Source: Actinoplanes solisilvae (GTDB taxonomy: Bacteria > Actinomycetota > Actinomycetes > Mycobacteriales > Micromonosporaceae). From it: a stretch of 64,000 nt of DNA. This document shows positions 34,757-43,407 of this stretch, piece by piece; position 1 is the first letter of the stretch, and every line of letters begins with the position of its first letter. The stretch is from NCBI RefSeq assembly GCF_003999975.1, contig NZ_RJAC01000006.1, forward strand, positions 186,001 to 250,000, read 5' to 3'. The notes under the pieces were generated by a model, which saw only the letters and a program-made list of their open reading frames with translations, was not told the DNA's origin and made no database searches. The translations under genes were made by a program, and so were the position numbers.

Positions 34757-35554
34757 ATGTCTGAGCACGCACCGGACCGCATCTGGTCCGGCATCGACTT
34801 CCCGAAGATCATCGCTGGAACCCTCGCCGCGGTATCCGCCGCAGTGGTCGGTTCATTTCTAGGAGTGGCGGGCACGTTGATCGGCGCGGCCGTGGCCAGC
34901 GTCATCGGCTCGCTCGGCACGGAGCTCTACAGCCGCTTCATCCAGCGCGGCAGCAACAAGATCAAGTCGACCTTCGTGACGGAACCGGCCGCCATCGGTA
35001 CGCCACCGGTGGTCGCGGCCCGGCGCGAGGTTCCGTCCGACGAGCCGGTGCCGGCGTCGACGGTGTACGCGGCGCGGCGCAACGTGCGGTGGGGGCGGAT
35101 CGTCGCCGTGGCCGGCGCACTCTTCGTGCTGGCCATGGGCACCCTGACGGCGTACGAGCTGATCGCCGGTCGCACGGTGGCGGACGCGGTCGGGCACAAG
35201 ACCAGCTCGAGTACGACGTTCGGTTCGGCTTTCGGCAAGAAGAGCAGTAAATCGGACAGTCCGAAGCCCGCGCCGTCGGAATCGGCCGAGCCGTCGCCGT
35301 CTCCCAGCGAGGAAGCGCCGGAGAGCGGCGCTCCGACCACCAGCCCGACGGGCGAGCCCACCGGGGCACCGACGCAGACGACCGAGCCGGCCGACCCGCA
35401 GCAGACGGGCGGGACCGAACCCGGCGCGCCGACCGACGAGCCCACCGGCGACCCCACCGACGGGGATACTCAGCAGGGCGGGACGGGCGGCCAGGAGCAA
35501 CCGAACCAGCAGAATCAGCAGAGCGGCACCGGACTGACCGACGGAGCGGAGTGA
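34757..35554 (+). CDS. Membrane protein with acidic low-complexity tail, function unknown
   Basis: The 265-residue product begins at an ATG after GAGGAGG. The first half has a Gly/Ala-rich hydrophobic hairpin (IIAGTLAAVSAAVVGSFLGV, VAGTLIGAAVASVIGSLGTE) and a second helix (IVAVAGALFVLAMGTLTAYE). The last ~110 residues are a Ser/Pro/Glu/Thr/Gln-rich disordered tail (for example PTGDPTDGDTQQGG). The tail faces out or in depending on topology. The glycine-zipper-like hairpin could form a membrane assembly. No family is recognised. It may be coupled to the DinB-like gene 4 bases downstream. Confidence 0.7.
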   Translation: MSEHAPDRIWSGIDFPKIIAGTLAAVSAAVVGSFLGVAGTLIGAAVASVIGSLGTELYSRFIQRGSNKIKSTFVTEPAAIGTPPVVAARREVPSDEPVPASTVYAARRNVRWGRIVAVAGALFVLAMGTLTAYELIAGRTVADAVGHKTSSSTTFGSAFGKKSSKSDSPKPAPSESAEPSPSPSEEAPESGAPTTSPTGEPTGAPTQTTEPADPQQTGGTEPGAPTDEPTGDPTDGDTQQGGTGGQEQPNQQNQQSGTGLTDGAE

Positions 35555-35558
35555 GCCG

Positions 35559-36056
35559 ATGGACGCCAAGGGCGTGCTGACCGATGCCTTCGGGCGTCTG
35601 CCCGAGCTCGTGCACCTAGCCGTGGACGACCTCACCCCCGACCAGTTGCGGTGGCGGCCGGCCGACGAGGCCAACTCGATCGGCTGGCTGGTCTGGCACC
35701 TCACCCGCGTTCAGGACGACCACGTGGCCGATGTGATGGGGGCCGAGCAGGTCTACGCGACCGGCGACTGGGCCCCGCGGTTCGGGCTCAAGGACACCAC
35801 CGAGACCGGGTACGGCCATGACGCGTCCCGGGTGGCGTCGGTCGCCCCGGAGAGCGCCCAGGTGCTGCTCGACTATTTCGAGGCGGTCAACGACCGTACG
35901 CTCGGCTACCTCGCCGGCCTGCGCGACGACGATCTCGACCGGATCGTGGACACCAACTGGGACCCGCCGGTGACCCTCGGGACCAGGCTGGTCAGCGTGT
36001 ACGACGACGACGCGCAGCACGCAGGCCAAGCGGCCTACGTGCGCGGTCTTCTGTAG
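35559..36056 (+). CDS. DinB-like / mycothiol-transferase family protein (DUF664)
   Basis: The 165-residue product has a four-helix DinB-like layout with the metal-ligand histidines in SIGWLVWHLTRVQDDHVADV and DDDAQHAGQAAYVRG. Mycothiol-dependent members transfer mycothiol to toxins or use it in maleylpyruvate isomerisation. Here the motif placement and length fit this group, but the substrate is unknown. It follows the membrane-protein gene by 4 bases and converges on the redox operon. Confidence 0.82.
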   Translation: MDAKGVLTDAFGRLPELVHLAVDDLTPDQLRWRPADEANSIGWLVWHLTRVQDDHVADVMGAEQVYATGDWAPRFGLKDTTETGYGHDASRVASVAPESAQVLLDYFEAVNDRTLGYLAGLRDDDLDRIVDTNWDPPVTLGTRLVSVYDDDAQHAGQAAYVRGLL

Positions 36057-36057
36057 C

Positions 36058-37530
36058 TCAGGACGAAGCGGGCTCGGTGAGCGGCAGCCGCACCAGGAAC
36101 CGGGTGTCGCCCGGCTTCGACTCCAGGCGGATGTCGCCGCCGTGCCCGTTGACCACGATGCGATAGGAGATGTCCAGGCCCAGGCCGGTGCCCTCGCCGA
36201 CCGGCTTGGTGGTGAAGAACGGCTCGAAGACCCGCTTCTTCAGTTCCTCGGGCACGCCCGGACCGGTGTCGCCGACCGAGACGACCACGTGGTCGTCCTC
36301 GCGGTACGTCTTGATCGTCAGCGTGCCGGCGCCGCTCATGGCCTGCACCGCGTTGTCGATCAGGTTGGTCCACACCTGGTTGAGCTCGGCCGGGTGGGCC
36401 GGGACCTGCGGGAGCGTACGGTCGTACTCCTTCACGACCTTGACGCCTTCGCCGATCTTGTGGTTGAGCATCACCAGCGTGCTGTCGAGGCCGGTGTGCA
36501 CGTCGATCCACTGGTGGGCCGCGCGGTCCATCTGTGAGTACTGCTTCGCGGCGGAGACCAGCGACGACACACGGCCGGTCGCGTCCTCGATGTCGCTCAT
36601 CAGCTGCTCGGTCTCGAGGGCGTAGCCGATCCAGTGGATCGCCTGGTCGAGCAGCTCGCGGGTGCCGACCCGCTCCTCGATCAGGGTGAGGCAGTCGATG
36701 TCGATGCCGCCCTGGGCGAAGACCGGGGCCAGGTCCCACCCGCCGGTCACGCCGCGCTCGTCCATCCAGTCGCCGAGCTCGTCCTCGCGGTCGGCGGTCT
36801 CCATCGCGGTGAGCGGCTTGGCCTTGGCGGCCCGCTCGATCACGTCTTCCTGCAGCTCGACCAGGGCGACCAGGCGTTCCGGGTCGACCTTGCCGGCGGC
36901 GAGCATGGCCAGCTTGTGGCGCATGCCGGCGACCCGCTGGCGCAGGGCGGCGGTGGCGCGCGAGGCAGCCGCGGCCGGGTTGTTCAGCTCGTGCATGAGG
37001 CCGGCCGAGAGGGCGCCGAGCGCGGTGAGCCGCTGGCGCTCGCTGACCGCGGCCTGGGTGCTGCGCATGCCGAGGGTGAGGCCCTCGAGCAGGTGGATCG
37101 CCATCGGGAACCACTCGCGCATCATTTGGCCGAAGTCGTCGGCGCTCATCACGAAGAAGTCGGCGTCGTCGAGCGCGCGCATGCTGGCCATGTATTTGCG
37201 CTCGAGGCCGTCGTCGCGCAGGTAGGACTGGGTGGCGCCCATGTAGACGCCGCGCTGCTCGGTGCGGGTGGTCTCGACGTCGTCCTGCCCGATGCGGCGG
37301 GAGAGCGCGATCGTGCCGCTGAGCAGCACGAAGAACTGCCGGGCGGGGTCGCCCTCGCGCAGCACCGTGCCGCCGGCGGGCATGTGCATGGTGCAGCCGT
37401 GCGCCGAGATCCAGGCGAGCTGGTCGTCGGTCAGCTTCTCGAAGAGGAAGAGCGTGCGCAGCTCGGCGGGCGTGAGCTGCCCCGGCTCGCAGGGAGCGAG
37501 TTTGACCTCGTCAGCGGCGATATCAGTCAT
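36058..37530 (-). CDS. Cyclic-nucleotide-binding-domain sensor histidine kinase
   Basis: The 490-residue product has a CRP-type cyclic-nucleotide-binding fold at residues about 25-145 (LRTLFLFEKLTDDQLAWIS, PAGGTVLREGDPARQFFVLL). A linker and a kinase core follow: ALSAGLMHELNNPAAAASRA with His180, LNQVWTNLIDNAVQAM (N box), VGDTGPGVPEEL (G1) and GEGTGLGLDIS (G2). It is soluble, with no membrane helices, so it should sense an intracellular signal. It starts 3 bases after the stop of the receiver-oxidoreductase gene, which is its natural phosphorylation target. Confidence 0.93.
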   Translation of the reverse strand: MTDIAADEVKLAPCEPGQLTPAELRTLFLFEKLTDDQLAWISAHGCTMHMPAGGTVLREGDPARQFFVLLSGTIALSRRIGQDDVETTRTEQRGVYMGATQSYLRDDGLERKYMASMRALDDADFFVMSADDFGQMMREWFPMAIHLLEGLTLGMRSTQAAVSERQRLTALGALSAGLMHELNNPAAAASRATAALRQRVAGMRHKLAMLAAGKVDPERLVALVELQEDVIERAAKAKPLTAMETADREDELGDWMDERGVTGGWDLAPVFAQGGIDIDCLTLIEERVGTRELLDQAIHWIGYALETEQLMSDIEDATGRVSSLVSAAKQYSQMDRAAHQWIDVHTGLDSTLVMLNHKIGEGVKVVKEYDRTLPQVPAHPAELNQVWTNLIDNAVQAMSGAGTLTIKTYREDDHVVVSVGDTGPGVPEELKKRVFEPFFTTKPVGEGTGLGLDISYRIVVNGHGGDIRLESKPGDTRFLVRLPLTEPASS

Positions 37531-37533
37531 GGG

Positions 37534-39192
37534 TTACTGAGCCTCCAGGTAGCGGTGGACCAGCGTGACGGCCATCGCGCCCTCGCCGACCGCCGAGGCC
37601 ACCCGCTTGACCGAGTTGGCCCGCACGTCGCCCGCCGCGAAGATGCCGGGAACACTGCACTCAAGGTAGAACGGATCGCGCTCCCGATCCCATCCCGCCG
37701 GGCGGGTGCCATTCGAGAGCAGGTCCGGCCCGGTGTAGACGAAGCCCTTCTCGTCGCGGGAGACCGCGGCGCCCAGCCAGTCGGTGCGCGGCTCGGCGCC
37801 GATGAAGACGAACAGGTAACCGCACTCGACGGTCGTGCTCACGCCTTCCTTGCTGTCGCAGATGGTGATGGCCTGCAGGTGGCCGTCGCCCTGGGCGCTG
37901 ACGACCTCGCACCGGGTCCGCACCCGGATGTTGTCGATCTTGTTGAGCTGCTGGATCAGGTAGTACGACATCGAGGATTCGAGCGCCGCGCCCCGGACCA
38001 GCAGCGTGACCGTCTTGGCATATCGCGCGAAGAAAAGCGCGGCCTGCCCGGCCGAGTTGGCGCCACCCACGATGTAGACGTCGGTGCCCGCGCAGGAGGG
38101 GCCCTCGGTCGAGGCCGAGCCGTAATAGACGCCCTGACCGGTCAGCTCGGCCACGCCGTCGGCGACCAGCGGGCGGTAGGCGACGCCGGTGGCCAGCACG
38201 ATCGAGTGGGCCGAGATCTCGCCGCCGTCGGCGAAGGTCAGCGTGCGGGCCGAACCGTCGGGCCGCAGCCCGGTCACGTCGCGGGTGGTGAGCACCTCGG
38301 CCTCGAACTTGCCGGCCTGCCGCCGCGCCCGGTCGGTGAGCTGGGCGCCCGAGATGCCGTCGGGGAAGCCCAGGTAGTTCTCGATGCGCGAGCTCTGCCC
38401 GGCCTGGCCGCCGACCGCCTGGCGCTCGACCAGCAGCGTCCGCAGGCCCTCGGAGGCGCCGTAGACCGCCGCGCCGAGCCCGGCCGGCCCGCCCCCGACG
38501 ATGATCAGGTCGTAGAAGTCGCGCCCCGGCGCCGTGGACAGCCCGACCGCCTCGGCCACCTCGGTCGTCGACGGCTGGGTCATCGCGCGCCCGTCGGCCG
38601 TCACCACCAGCGGGATCGACTCGGGACCCACGCCCGCGGCCTCGAGCAGGCGGCGGCCCTCGCTCTCATCGGCGCCGAGCCACTTGTACGGCACCAGGTT
38701 GCGGGCCAGGAAGTCGCGGATCTCGTACGACGGCTCGCTCCACCGGTGGCCGACGACGCGGATGTCCTCCATCTCGCGGTCGCCGGTGGCCACCCACGCG
38801 TCGAGCAGCGCGTCGATCACCGGGTAGAGCTTCTCCTCCGGCGGGTCCCACGGCTTGAGCAGGTAGTGGTCGACGTCGACGACGTTGATCGCCTGGATCG
38901 CGGCGTCGGTGTCGGCGTACGCCGTCAGCAGGGCCCGCCGCGCGTTGGGGAACAGGTCCATCGCCTGCTCGAGGAACTCGATGCCGTTGACCTGGGGCAT
39001 GCGGTAGTCGGCGAGCATGACGGCGACCCGCCCGCCGCGCAGTTTCAGTTCCTTGAGGGCCTCGAGGGCTTCGGTGGCCGAGGAGGCACGCAGGATGCGG
39101 TACTGGTCGCCGTAGCGGCGGCGCAGGTCGCGGGCGATCGCCCGGGAGACCGCGGGGTCGTCGTCGACGGTCAGGATCGCGGGGTGGCCCAT
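37534..39192 (-). CDS. Receiver domain fused to thioredoxin-fold and thioredoxin-reductase-like FAD/NAD(P) domains
   Basis: The 552-residue product has three parts. Residues 1-125 are a response-regulator receiver (ILTVDDDPAVSR, phospho-acceptor Asp62 in ADYRMP, Lys113 in YLLKPWD). About 145-215 look like a glutaredoxin/thioredoxin fold (RDFLARNLVPYKWLGAD...TQPSTTEVAEAVGL). Residues 228-552 are a flavoprotein with IIVGGGPAGLGAAVYGASEG (FAD), IVGGANSAGQAALFFARYAK (NAD(P)H) and IFAAGDVRANSVKRVASAVG. The CxxC of true thioredoxin reductase is absent; only SCAG remains in that region. It is probably a phosphorylation-controlled NAD(P)H oxidoreductase. Confidence 0.93.
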   Translation of the reverse strand: MGHPAILTVDDDPAVSRAIARDLRRRYGDQYRILRASSATEALEALKELKLRGGRVAVMLADYRMPQVNGIEFLEQAMDLFPNARRALLTAYADTDAAIQAINVVDVDHYLLKPWDPPEEKLYPVIDALLDAWVATGDREMEDIRVVGHRWSEPSYEIRDFLARNLVPYKWLGADESEGRRLLEAAGVGPESIPLVVTADGRAMTQPSTTEVAEAVGLSTAPGRDFYDLIIVGGGPAGLGAAVYGASEGLRTLLVERQAVGGQAGQSSRIENYLGFPDGISGAQLTDRARRQAGKFEAEVLTTRDVTGLRPDGSARTLTFADGGEISAHSIVLATGVAYRPLVADGVAELTGQGVYYGSASTEGPSCAGTDVYIVGGANSAGQAALFFARYAKTVTLLVRGAALESSMSYYLIQQLNKIDNIRVRTRCEVVSAQGDGHLQAITICDSKEGVSTTVECGYLFVFIGAEPRTDWLGAAVSRDEKGFVYTGPDLLSNGTRPAGWDRERDPFYLECSVPGIFAAGDVRANSVKRVASAVGEGAMAVTLVHRYLEAQ

Positions 39193-39200
39193 GGGATACC

Positions 39201-40370
39201 TCAGCTATCTGCGGGTTGCTTGGCCAGCAGGTCGGAGTATTCGGGGTGGCGCTCCAGGAATCCGTGGACGAACGGACAGGAGGCCACGACCGGAGTGGCC
39301 CGGCTGCGGGCGTCCTCCAGCGCGGCGGTGGCGAGCCGGCTGGCCAGCCCCCGTCCCGAGAAGGTCTGCTCGATCTCGGTGTGCATCAGCTCGATCTGGT
39401 CGCCGTGACGGCGGTAGTGGAGCACGCCGGCGACCTCGCCGCCGACCAGCAGCTCGTAGCGCTGCCGCTCGAACGCGTCGACCACCACGGCCTCGGCCGA
39501 CTCGGGCACGCCGACCTGGGCGCTGCCCTCGACCCGCAGCTTGCGGCGAGCGCGCTCGTAGAAGCTGGTGTTGCCCAGCCGGATCACCTGGGCGGCCGAC
39601 GGCACGGGCTCGACGCAGAGCCGGTCGCCCGGGCCGCAGTAGCCCTCGATGATGCCGTCGACCTCGATGGCGAGCCGGCCGCTGGTGGGCAGCACGTCGA
39701 GGTCGAGTCGTTCCTGCAGGGCCAGCATCAGCGGGCGGTTGAACGACGAGTGGGCGGCCGAGGCGGTCACGATCAAGCCCTCGACGTTGGGCGAGACGAT
39801 CGGGCCGCCGGCCGAGAAGCTGTACGCCGTCGAGCCCGTCGGGGTGGACACGATGACCGCGTCGGCGGCGTAGTTCACGAAGTTCTTCTTCTCGACCGCG
39901 ATGCCGATCGCGGCGAGCCCGTCGCCCGGCACCCGCACCAGCGCGATGTCGTTGAAGGCCGAGACCTCTTTGCCGTCGGGCAGCCGCGTGCGGACGGCCA
40001 GGCGCGGCTCGACGGTGAACTTGTGCTCGTCGATGGCGCTGAGCGCGGACGGCAGCTCGGGCAGGTCGACCTCGGCCAGGAAGCCCAGCCGGCCCACGTT
40101 GACGCCGAGCACCGGGGTCTTGCGGCCCTCGACCAGCCGCATGGTGCGCAGCATCGTGCCGTCGCCGCCCAGGCTGACCAGCAGGCCGGCCCGCTCGACC
40201 ATCTCTTCCTGGCTGACCGCGACGGCCTCGCAGTCGATGCGGTCGATCTCGTCGTGCAGGCCGAGCACGGTGACGTCGCGCCGGGCGGCCCACTTCACGA
40301 TCGCGTCGATCGCCGATCCGCAGTCGCGCCGCGGGTGCAGCACCAGGCCGACGACCTTGACCATGCCCAT
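39201..40370 (-). CDS. NAD kinase fused to YjdJ-type GNAT acetyltransferase
   Basis: The 389-residue product is a two-domain fusion in one uninterrupted frame. Residues about 5-285 are NAD kinase: SLGGDGTMLR (68-75), NVGRLGFLAEVDL, TPTGSTAYSFSAGGPIVSP and SFNRPLMLALQ. Its usual NE motif reads ND here (FNDIAL, 140-141). Residues about 303-387 are a short acetyltransferase of the YjdJ group (YELLVGGEVAGVLHYRRHGD, SGRGLASRLATAAL, VASCPFVHGFLERHPEYSDL). It makes NADP from NAD and might acetylate a partner. Start: ATG at 40370, or 40364, which is better spaced from GAGG. Confidence 0.93.
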   Translation of the reverse strand: MGMVKVVGLVLHPRRDCGSAIDAIVKWAARRDVTVLGLHDEIDRIDCEAVAVSQEEMVERAGLLVSLGGDGTMLRTMRLVEGRKTPVLGVNVGRLGFLAEVDLPELPSALSAIDEHKFTVEPRLAVRTRLPDGKEVSAFNDIALVRVPGDGLAAIGIAVEKKNFVNYAADAVIVSTPTGSTAYSFSAGGPIVSPNVEGLIVTASAAHSSFNRPLMLALQERLDLDVLPTSGRLAIEVDGIIEGYCGPGDRLCVEPVPSAAQVIRLGNTSFYERARRKLRVEGSAQVGVPESAEAVVVDAFERQRYELLVGGEVAGVLHYRRHGDQIELMHTEIEQTFSGRGLASRLATAALEDARSRATPVVASCPFVHGFLERHPEYSDLLAKQPADS

Positions 40371-40504
40371 GCCTCAGTACCCCTGTCCCCGATTACGAGC
40401 GCCGAGTCACAGCCTTGCACGCGCGGCGGCCTATCGGCGAGGGCAGGCGACGGAGCACACGTGGTTCACCGCTGGTTCGTTCGGGCAGGTTTCCTTCCTG
40501 TTTC

Positions 40505-40533
40505 TTGACACCGTTGTCACACATAGACAATCT
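40505..40533 (+). promoter_or_regulatory. Possible promoter and operator of the protease gene
   Basis: TTGACA at 40505-40510 is a perfect -35 box; CAATCT at 40528 is a weak -10 at 17-base spacing. The -35 is part of a small palindrome (TGACA-CCGT-TGTCA, 40506-40519), which could bind a regulator. The protease ATG lies about 45 bases downstream. Confidence 0.4.
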
Positions 40534-40578
40534 CCGATGTATCCCCGCTTCCCCGGGCGCACCGAAAGGACCCCCGAC

Positions 40579-42150
40579 ATGCGCCACCGTTCCCTGGCGA
40601 TCGCCGCCGCGGCGATCACCGTCGCCACCCTCAGCCCGACACCCGCCCAGGCCGCCCCCACGGCTGGTCTTGCCTCGGCCGCCGCCCCCGCGGCCGGTCT
40701 CGCCCCAGCCGCCGCCCCAGCCGCCGCCCCCGCGGCCGATCCGGGCATGCTCAGCGCGATGCGCCGCGACCTCAAGCTCGGCGACAAGCAGGTCGCCGCC
40801 CGGCTGCGCACCGAGGCCGCCGCGCCCCTGGTCGAGAAGCGCCTGCGGGCCAAGCTCGGCCCCGCTTTCGCCGGCGCCTGGATCCCCGCGGGCGCTCAGC
40901 GACTGACGGTCGCGGTCACCGACTCCGCCTCGGCGGAAGCCGTACGGGCCGAGGGCGCCGACCCCCGCGTCGTGGCCCGCACCGGTGCCGACCTCGCCTC
41001 CTCCCGCGCCGCCCTTGACAAGCGCGCCTCGTCGGCCCGCCCGTCGGTCGTACGCGGCTGGTACGTCGATGTACCCAACAACCGGGTCGTCGTCATGGCC
41101 GCCCCGGGCGCCGAGAGCGCGGCCCGCGGTTTCGCCGAGGCGAGCGGCGCCGGCGCGGTCACCGTCGTGCCCGCCGAGCAACCCCGCCCCCTGTACGACA
41201 CCCGCGGCGGCGACCAGTACGTGATCAACGGCAACACGCTGTGCTCGGTCGGGTTCGCGGTCGCGGGTGGCTTCGTCACAGCCGGGCATTGCGGCGGCAC
41301 CGGCAGCCCCACGCTCGGCTACAACAACGTCGTCCAGGGCACGTTCGCCGGGTCGTCCTTCCCCGGCAACGACTACGCGTGGGTGCGTACGAATGGGAAC
41401 TGGACCTCACAACCGTGGGTCAACAACTATGCCGGCGGCAACGTCACCGTCGCCGGTTCGCAGGACGCGGCGATCGGCAGCTCGATCTGCCGGTCCGGCC
41501 GCACCACCGGCTGGCGCTGCGGCACGCTGCTCGGCCGCAACGAGACCATCGTGTACGCCCAGGGCGCCGTCTCGGGCCTGTCCAGGAGCAACGCCTGCGC
41601 CGAGCCGGGCGACTCGGGCGGCTCGTGGATCACCGGCAACCAGGCCCAGGGCGTGACCAGCGGCGGCAGCGGCAACTGTTCGAGCGGCGCGACCATGTGG
41701 TTCCAGCCGGTCAACGAGATCCTGTCGGTCTACGGACTGTCGCTGACCACCAGCGGCGGGGGCGGATCGACGTCGTCGCTGATCAGCAGCCTCAACAACA
41801 AGTGCCTGGACGTGCCCAACTCCAACTTCTCGGACGGCGTACGGGTGCAGATGTGGGGTTGCAACGGGACCGGCGCCCAGCGCTGGAACTTCGTGAACGG
41901 CACGCTGCAGACCTCGAACAACAAGTGCCTGGACGTGGCGTGGGGCTCGACGGCCAACGGCGCGGTCATCCAGATCGTCACCTGCAGCGGCAACCCGGCC
42001 CAGCAGTTCGTGCTGTCGGCCGCCGGTGACCTGGTGAACCCGCAGGCCAACAAGTGTGTCGACATCGACGCCTGGAACCCCAACGACGGGGCCGTGCTGA
42101 TCTTGTGGGAGTGCACGGGCGGCGCCAACCAGAAGTGGCGCCGAGGCTGA
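40579..42150 (+). CDS. Secreted streptogrisin-like serine protease with ricin-B lectin domain
   Basis: The 523-residue product starts at an ATG after GAAAGGA. It has a signal peptide (to about residue 26), an Ala/Pro-rich segment, an alpha-lytic-type prodomain (residues ~55-205), and a chymotrypsin-fold catalytic domain with His237 (TAGHCG), Asp265 (FPGNDYAW) and Ser346 (EPGDSGGSW). The last ~145 residues are a ricin-type beta-trefoil with three NNKCLDV/NKCVDI repeats and QRW, QQF, QKW motifs. It should be an autoprocessed extracellular protease held to polysaccharide by the lectin domain. Confidence 0.95.
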   Translation: MRHRSLAIAAAAITVATLSPTPAQAAPTAGLASAAAPAAGLAPAAAPAAAPAADPGMLSAMRRDLKLGDKQVAARLRTEAAAPLVEKRLRAKLGPAFAGAWIPAGAQRLTVAVTDSASAEAVRAEGADPRVVARTGADLASSRAALDKRASSARPSVVRGWYVDVPNNRVVVMAAPGAESAARGFAEASGAGAVTVVPAEQPRPLYDTRGGDQYVINGNTLCSVGFAVAGGFVTAGHCGGTGSPTLGYNNVVQGTFAGSSFPGNDYAWVRTNGNWTSQPWVNNYAGGNVTVAGSQDAAIGSSICRSGRTTGWRCGTLLGRNETIVYAQGAVSGLSRSNACAEPGDSGGSWITGNQAQGVTSGGSGNCSSGATMWFQPVNEILSVYGLSLTTSGGGGSTSSLISSLNNKCLDVPNSNFSDGVRVQMWGCNGTGAQRWNFVNGTLQTSNNKCLDVAWGSTANGAVIQIVTCSGNPAQQFVLSAAGDLVNPQANKCVDIDAWNPNDGAVLILWECTGGANQKWRRG

Positions 42151-42158
42151 GATCGGAG

Positions 42159-42183
42159 TCCCGGGCGCCGGCGGTGCCCGGGA
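42159..42183. terminator. Hairpin terminator between convergent genes
   Basis: An 8-bp perfect stem (42159-42166 with 42176-42183) with a 9-base GC-rich loop starts 9 bases after the protease stop, immediately before the stop of the opposite TPR gene. Confidence 0.55.
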
Positions 42184-43407
42184 TCAGCCGTCGGTGAAAC
42201 CCCGCATGCGGTCGCGCAGGAGCAAAAGCGCGTCGCGGGCGTCGAAGGCGGCCACGTCGTCGTCGGCGATGCGCCCGGCGACCTGCTCGGCGATCGCGAG
42301 GCCGTCGCGGAAGGCGGTCTCGGCGGCGGACAGATCGAGGCGTTCCATCTCGAGGTCGCCGATGCCGAGCAGGCACAGGCTCAGGTCGACCTGGGCCTGC
42401 TCGACGGCGGGCTCGGCCGCGGCCCGCCGTCGAGTGATCGCGAGAGCTTCCCGGTGGGCGCTCTCGGCCGAGTCGAGGTCGCCGATCTCGATCGCCAGGT
42501 CACCGAGCTTCGAGTACGAGATGCCGAGATCGCGTTCGACGCCCGGGTCGGCCTCGGCCAGACGCCGGCGGATGTCGAAGCTTTCGCGGTAGACCGCCTC
42601 GGCGGCGGCCGTGTCGCCCTCCACCATCAGCTCGTCGCCCACGTGGTCGAGGGAGATGCAGAGGTCCTGCTGGGTCGGCGTGTCGGAAGGGTCGGCCTCG
42701 ACCAGGCGCCGGGCGATGGCGAGTCCCGCACGGTAGGAAGCCTCGGCGGTGGGATGGTCGTGCCGCAACTGGGCCATGTTGCCCACCCGGTTGTGGAAGG
42801 CGGCGAGATCTCGCAGGGCCGTGGTGTCGGACGGGTCGGCGTCGACCGATCGCTGCGCGGCTTGAAGCGCCAGCTCGTAGCGGGCCCGGGCGGCGTCGAG
42901 ATCGCCGGTCGCGACCAGCGCGTCGCCCAGGCGATCACTCAGGTCGAGGTAGCCGCGGTCGGTTTCCGGAACCCAGCCGACGACCTCGCTCAGGAAGGCC
43001 GTCACCCGTTCGCCCTCGAGACGGTCGGCGACGTCGAGCGCGTAGTCGACCATCTTCTCCGTCAGGTTGAGCACGACGTGGTGCCGGGCGATCTCGACCA
43101 GGTCTTCCAGGGTGCCCCGGGCCTTCTCGAAGCGGGAGAAGCGCATGTCGATCGCCCGGTGGTGCCGCGCCGAAACCTCTTCGCCCTGGTAGGGGAGCAG
43201 CTCTTCGATGACGGGGGCGGGCGCGGCCAGCTCACCCTCGTCGTCGAGCCTGAGCAGGCCGGCGTCGACCAGGCGTTCCACCTGGGCCGCGTCGCCCTGG
43301 CCGGTCGCGGTGAGCAGATCGTCGGAGGTCATCGGGAGCTGCGAGACCGCGGCCTGCAGGAGCAGGGCACGCCCGGTTTCGGAGAGGCCGGCCAGCAAGG
43401 AGTTCAT
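42184..43407 (-). CDS. TPR-repeat protein
   Basis: The 407-residue product begins at an ATG overlapping the upstream stop (ATGA). The first ~100 residues resemble a winged-helix/effector segment (LSETGRALLLQAAVSQLPMT, VERLVDAGLLRLDDEGEL). The rest consists of about six tetratricopeptide-like repeats, each with the pattern GDLDAARARYELAL, HPTAEASYRAGLAIARRLVE, DLDSAESAHREALAITRRR. Such repeats bind partner proteins. It is translationally coupled to the PEP-mutase-family gene. The region resembles the C-terminal part of large NB-ARC/TPR proteins, but no NTPase domain is present. Confidence 0.8.
   Translation of the reverse strand: MNSLLAGLSETGRALLLQAAVSQLPMTSDDLLTATGQGDAAQVERLVDAGLLRLDDEGELAAPAPVIEELLPYQGEEVSARHHRAIDMRFSRFEKARGTLEDLVEIARHHVVLNLTEKMVDYALDVADRLEGERVTAFLSEVVGWVPETDRGYLDLSDRLGDALVATGDLDAARARYELALQAAQRSVDADPSDTTALRDLAAFHNRVGNMAQLRHDHPTAEASYRAGLAIARRLVEADPSDTPTQQDLCISLDHVGDELMVEGDTAAAEAVYRESFDIRRRLAEADPGVERDLGISYSKLGDLAIEIGDLDSAESAHREALAITRRRAAAEPAVEQAQVDLSLCLLGIGDLEMERLDLSAAETAFRDGLAIAEQVAGRIADDDVAAFDARDALLLLRDRMRGFTDG

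Noticed and set aside
36634-39408. Long open frame (924 codons) on the plus strand
   Set aside because: It lies opposite the histidine kinase and receiver-oxidoreductase genes, has random composition, and is a GC-rich shadow frame.
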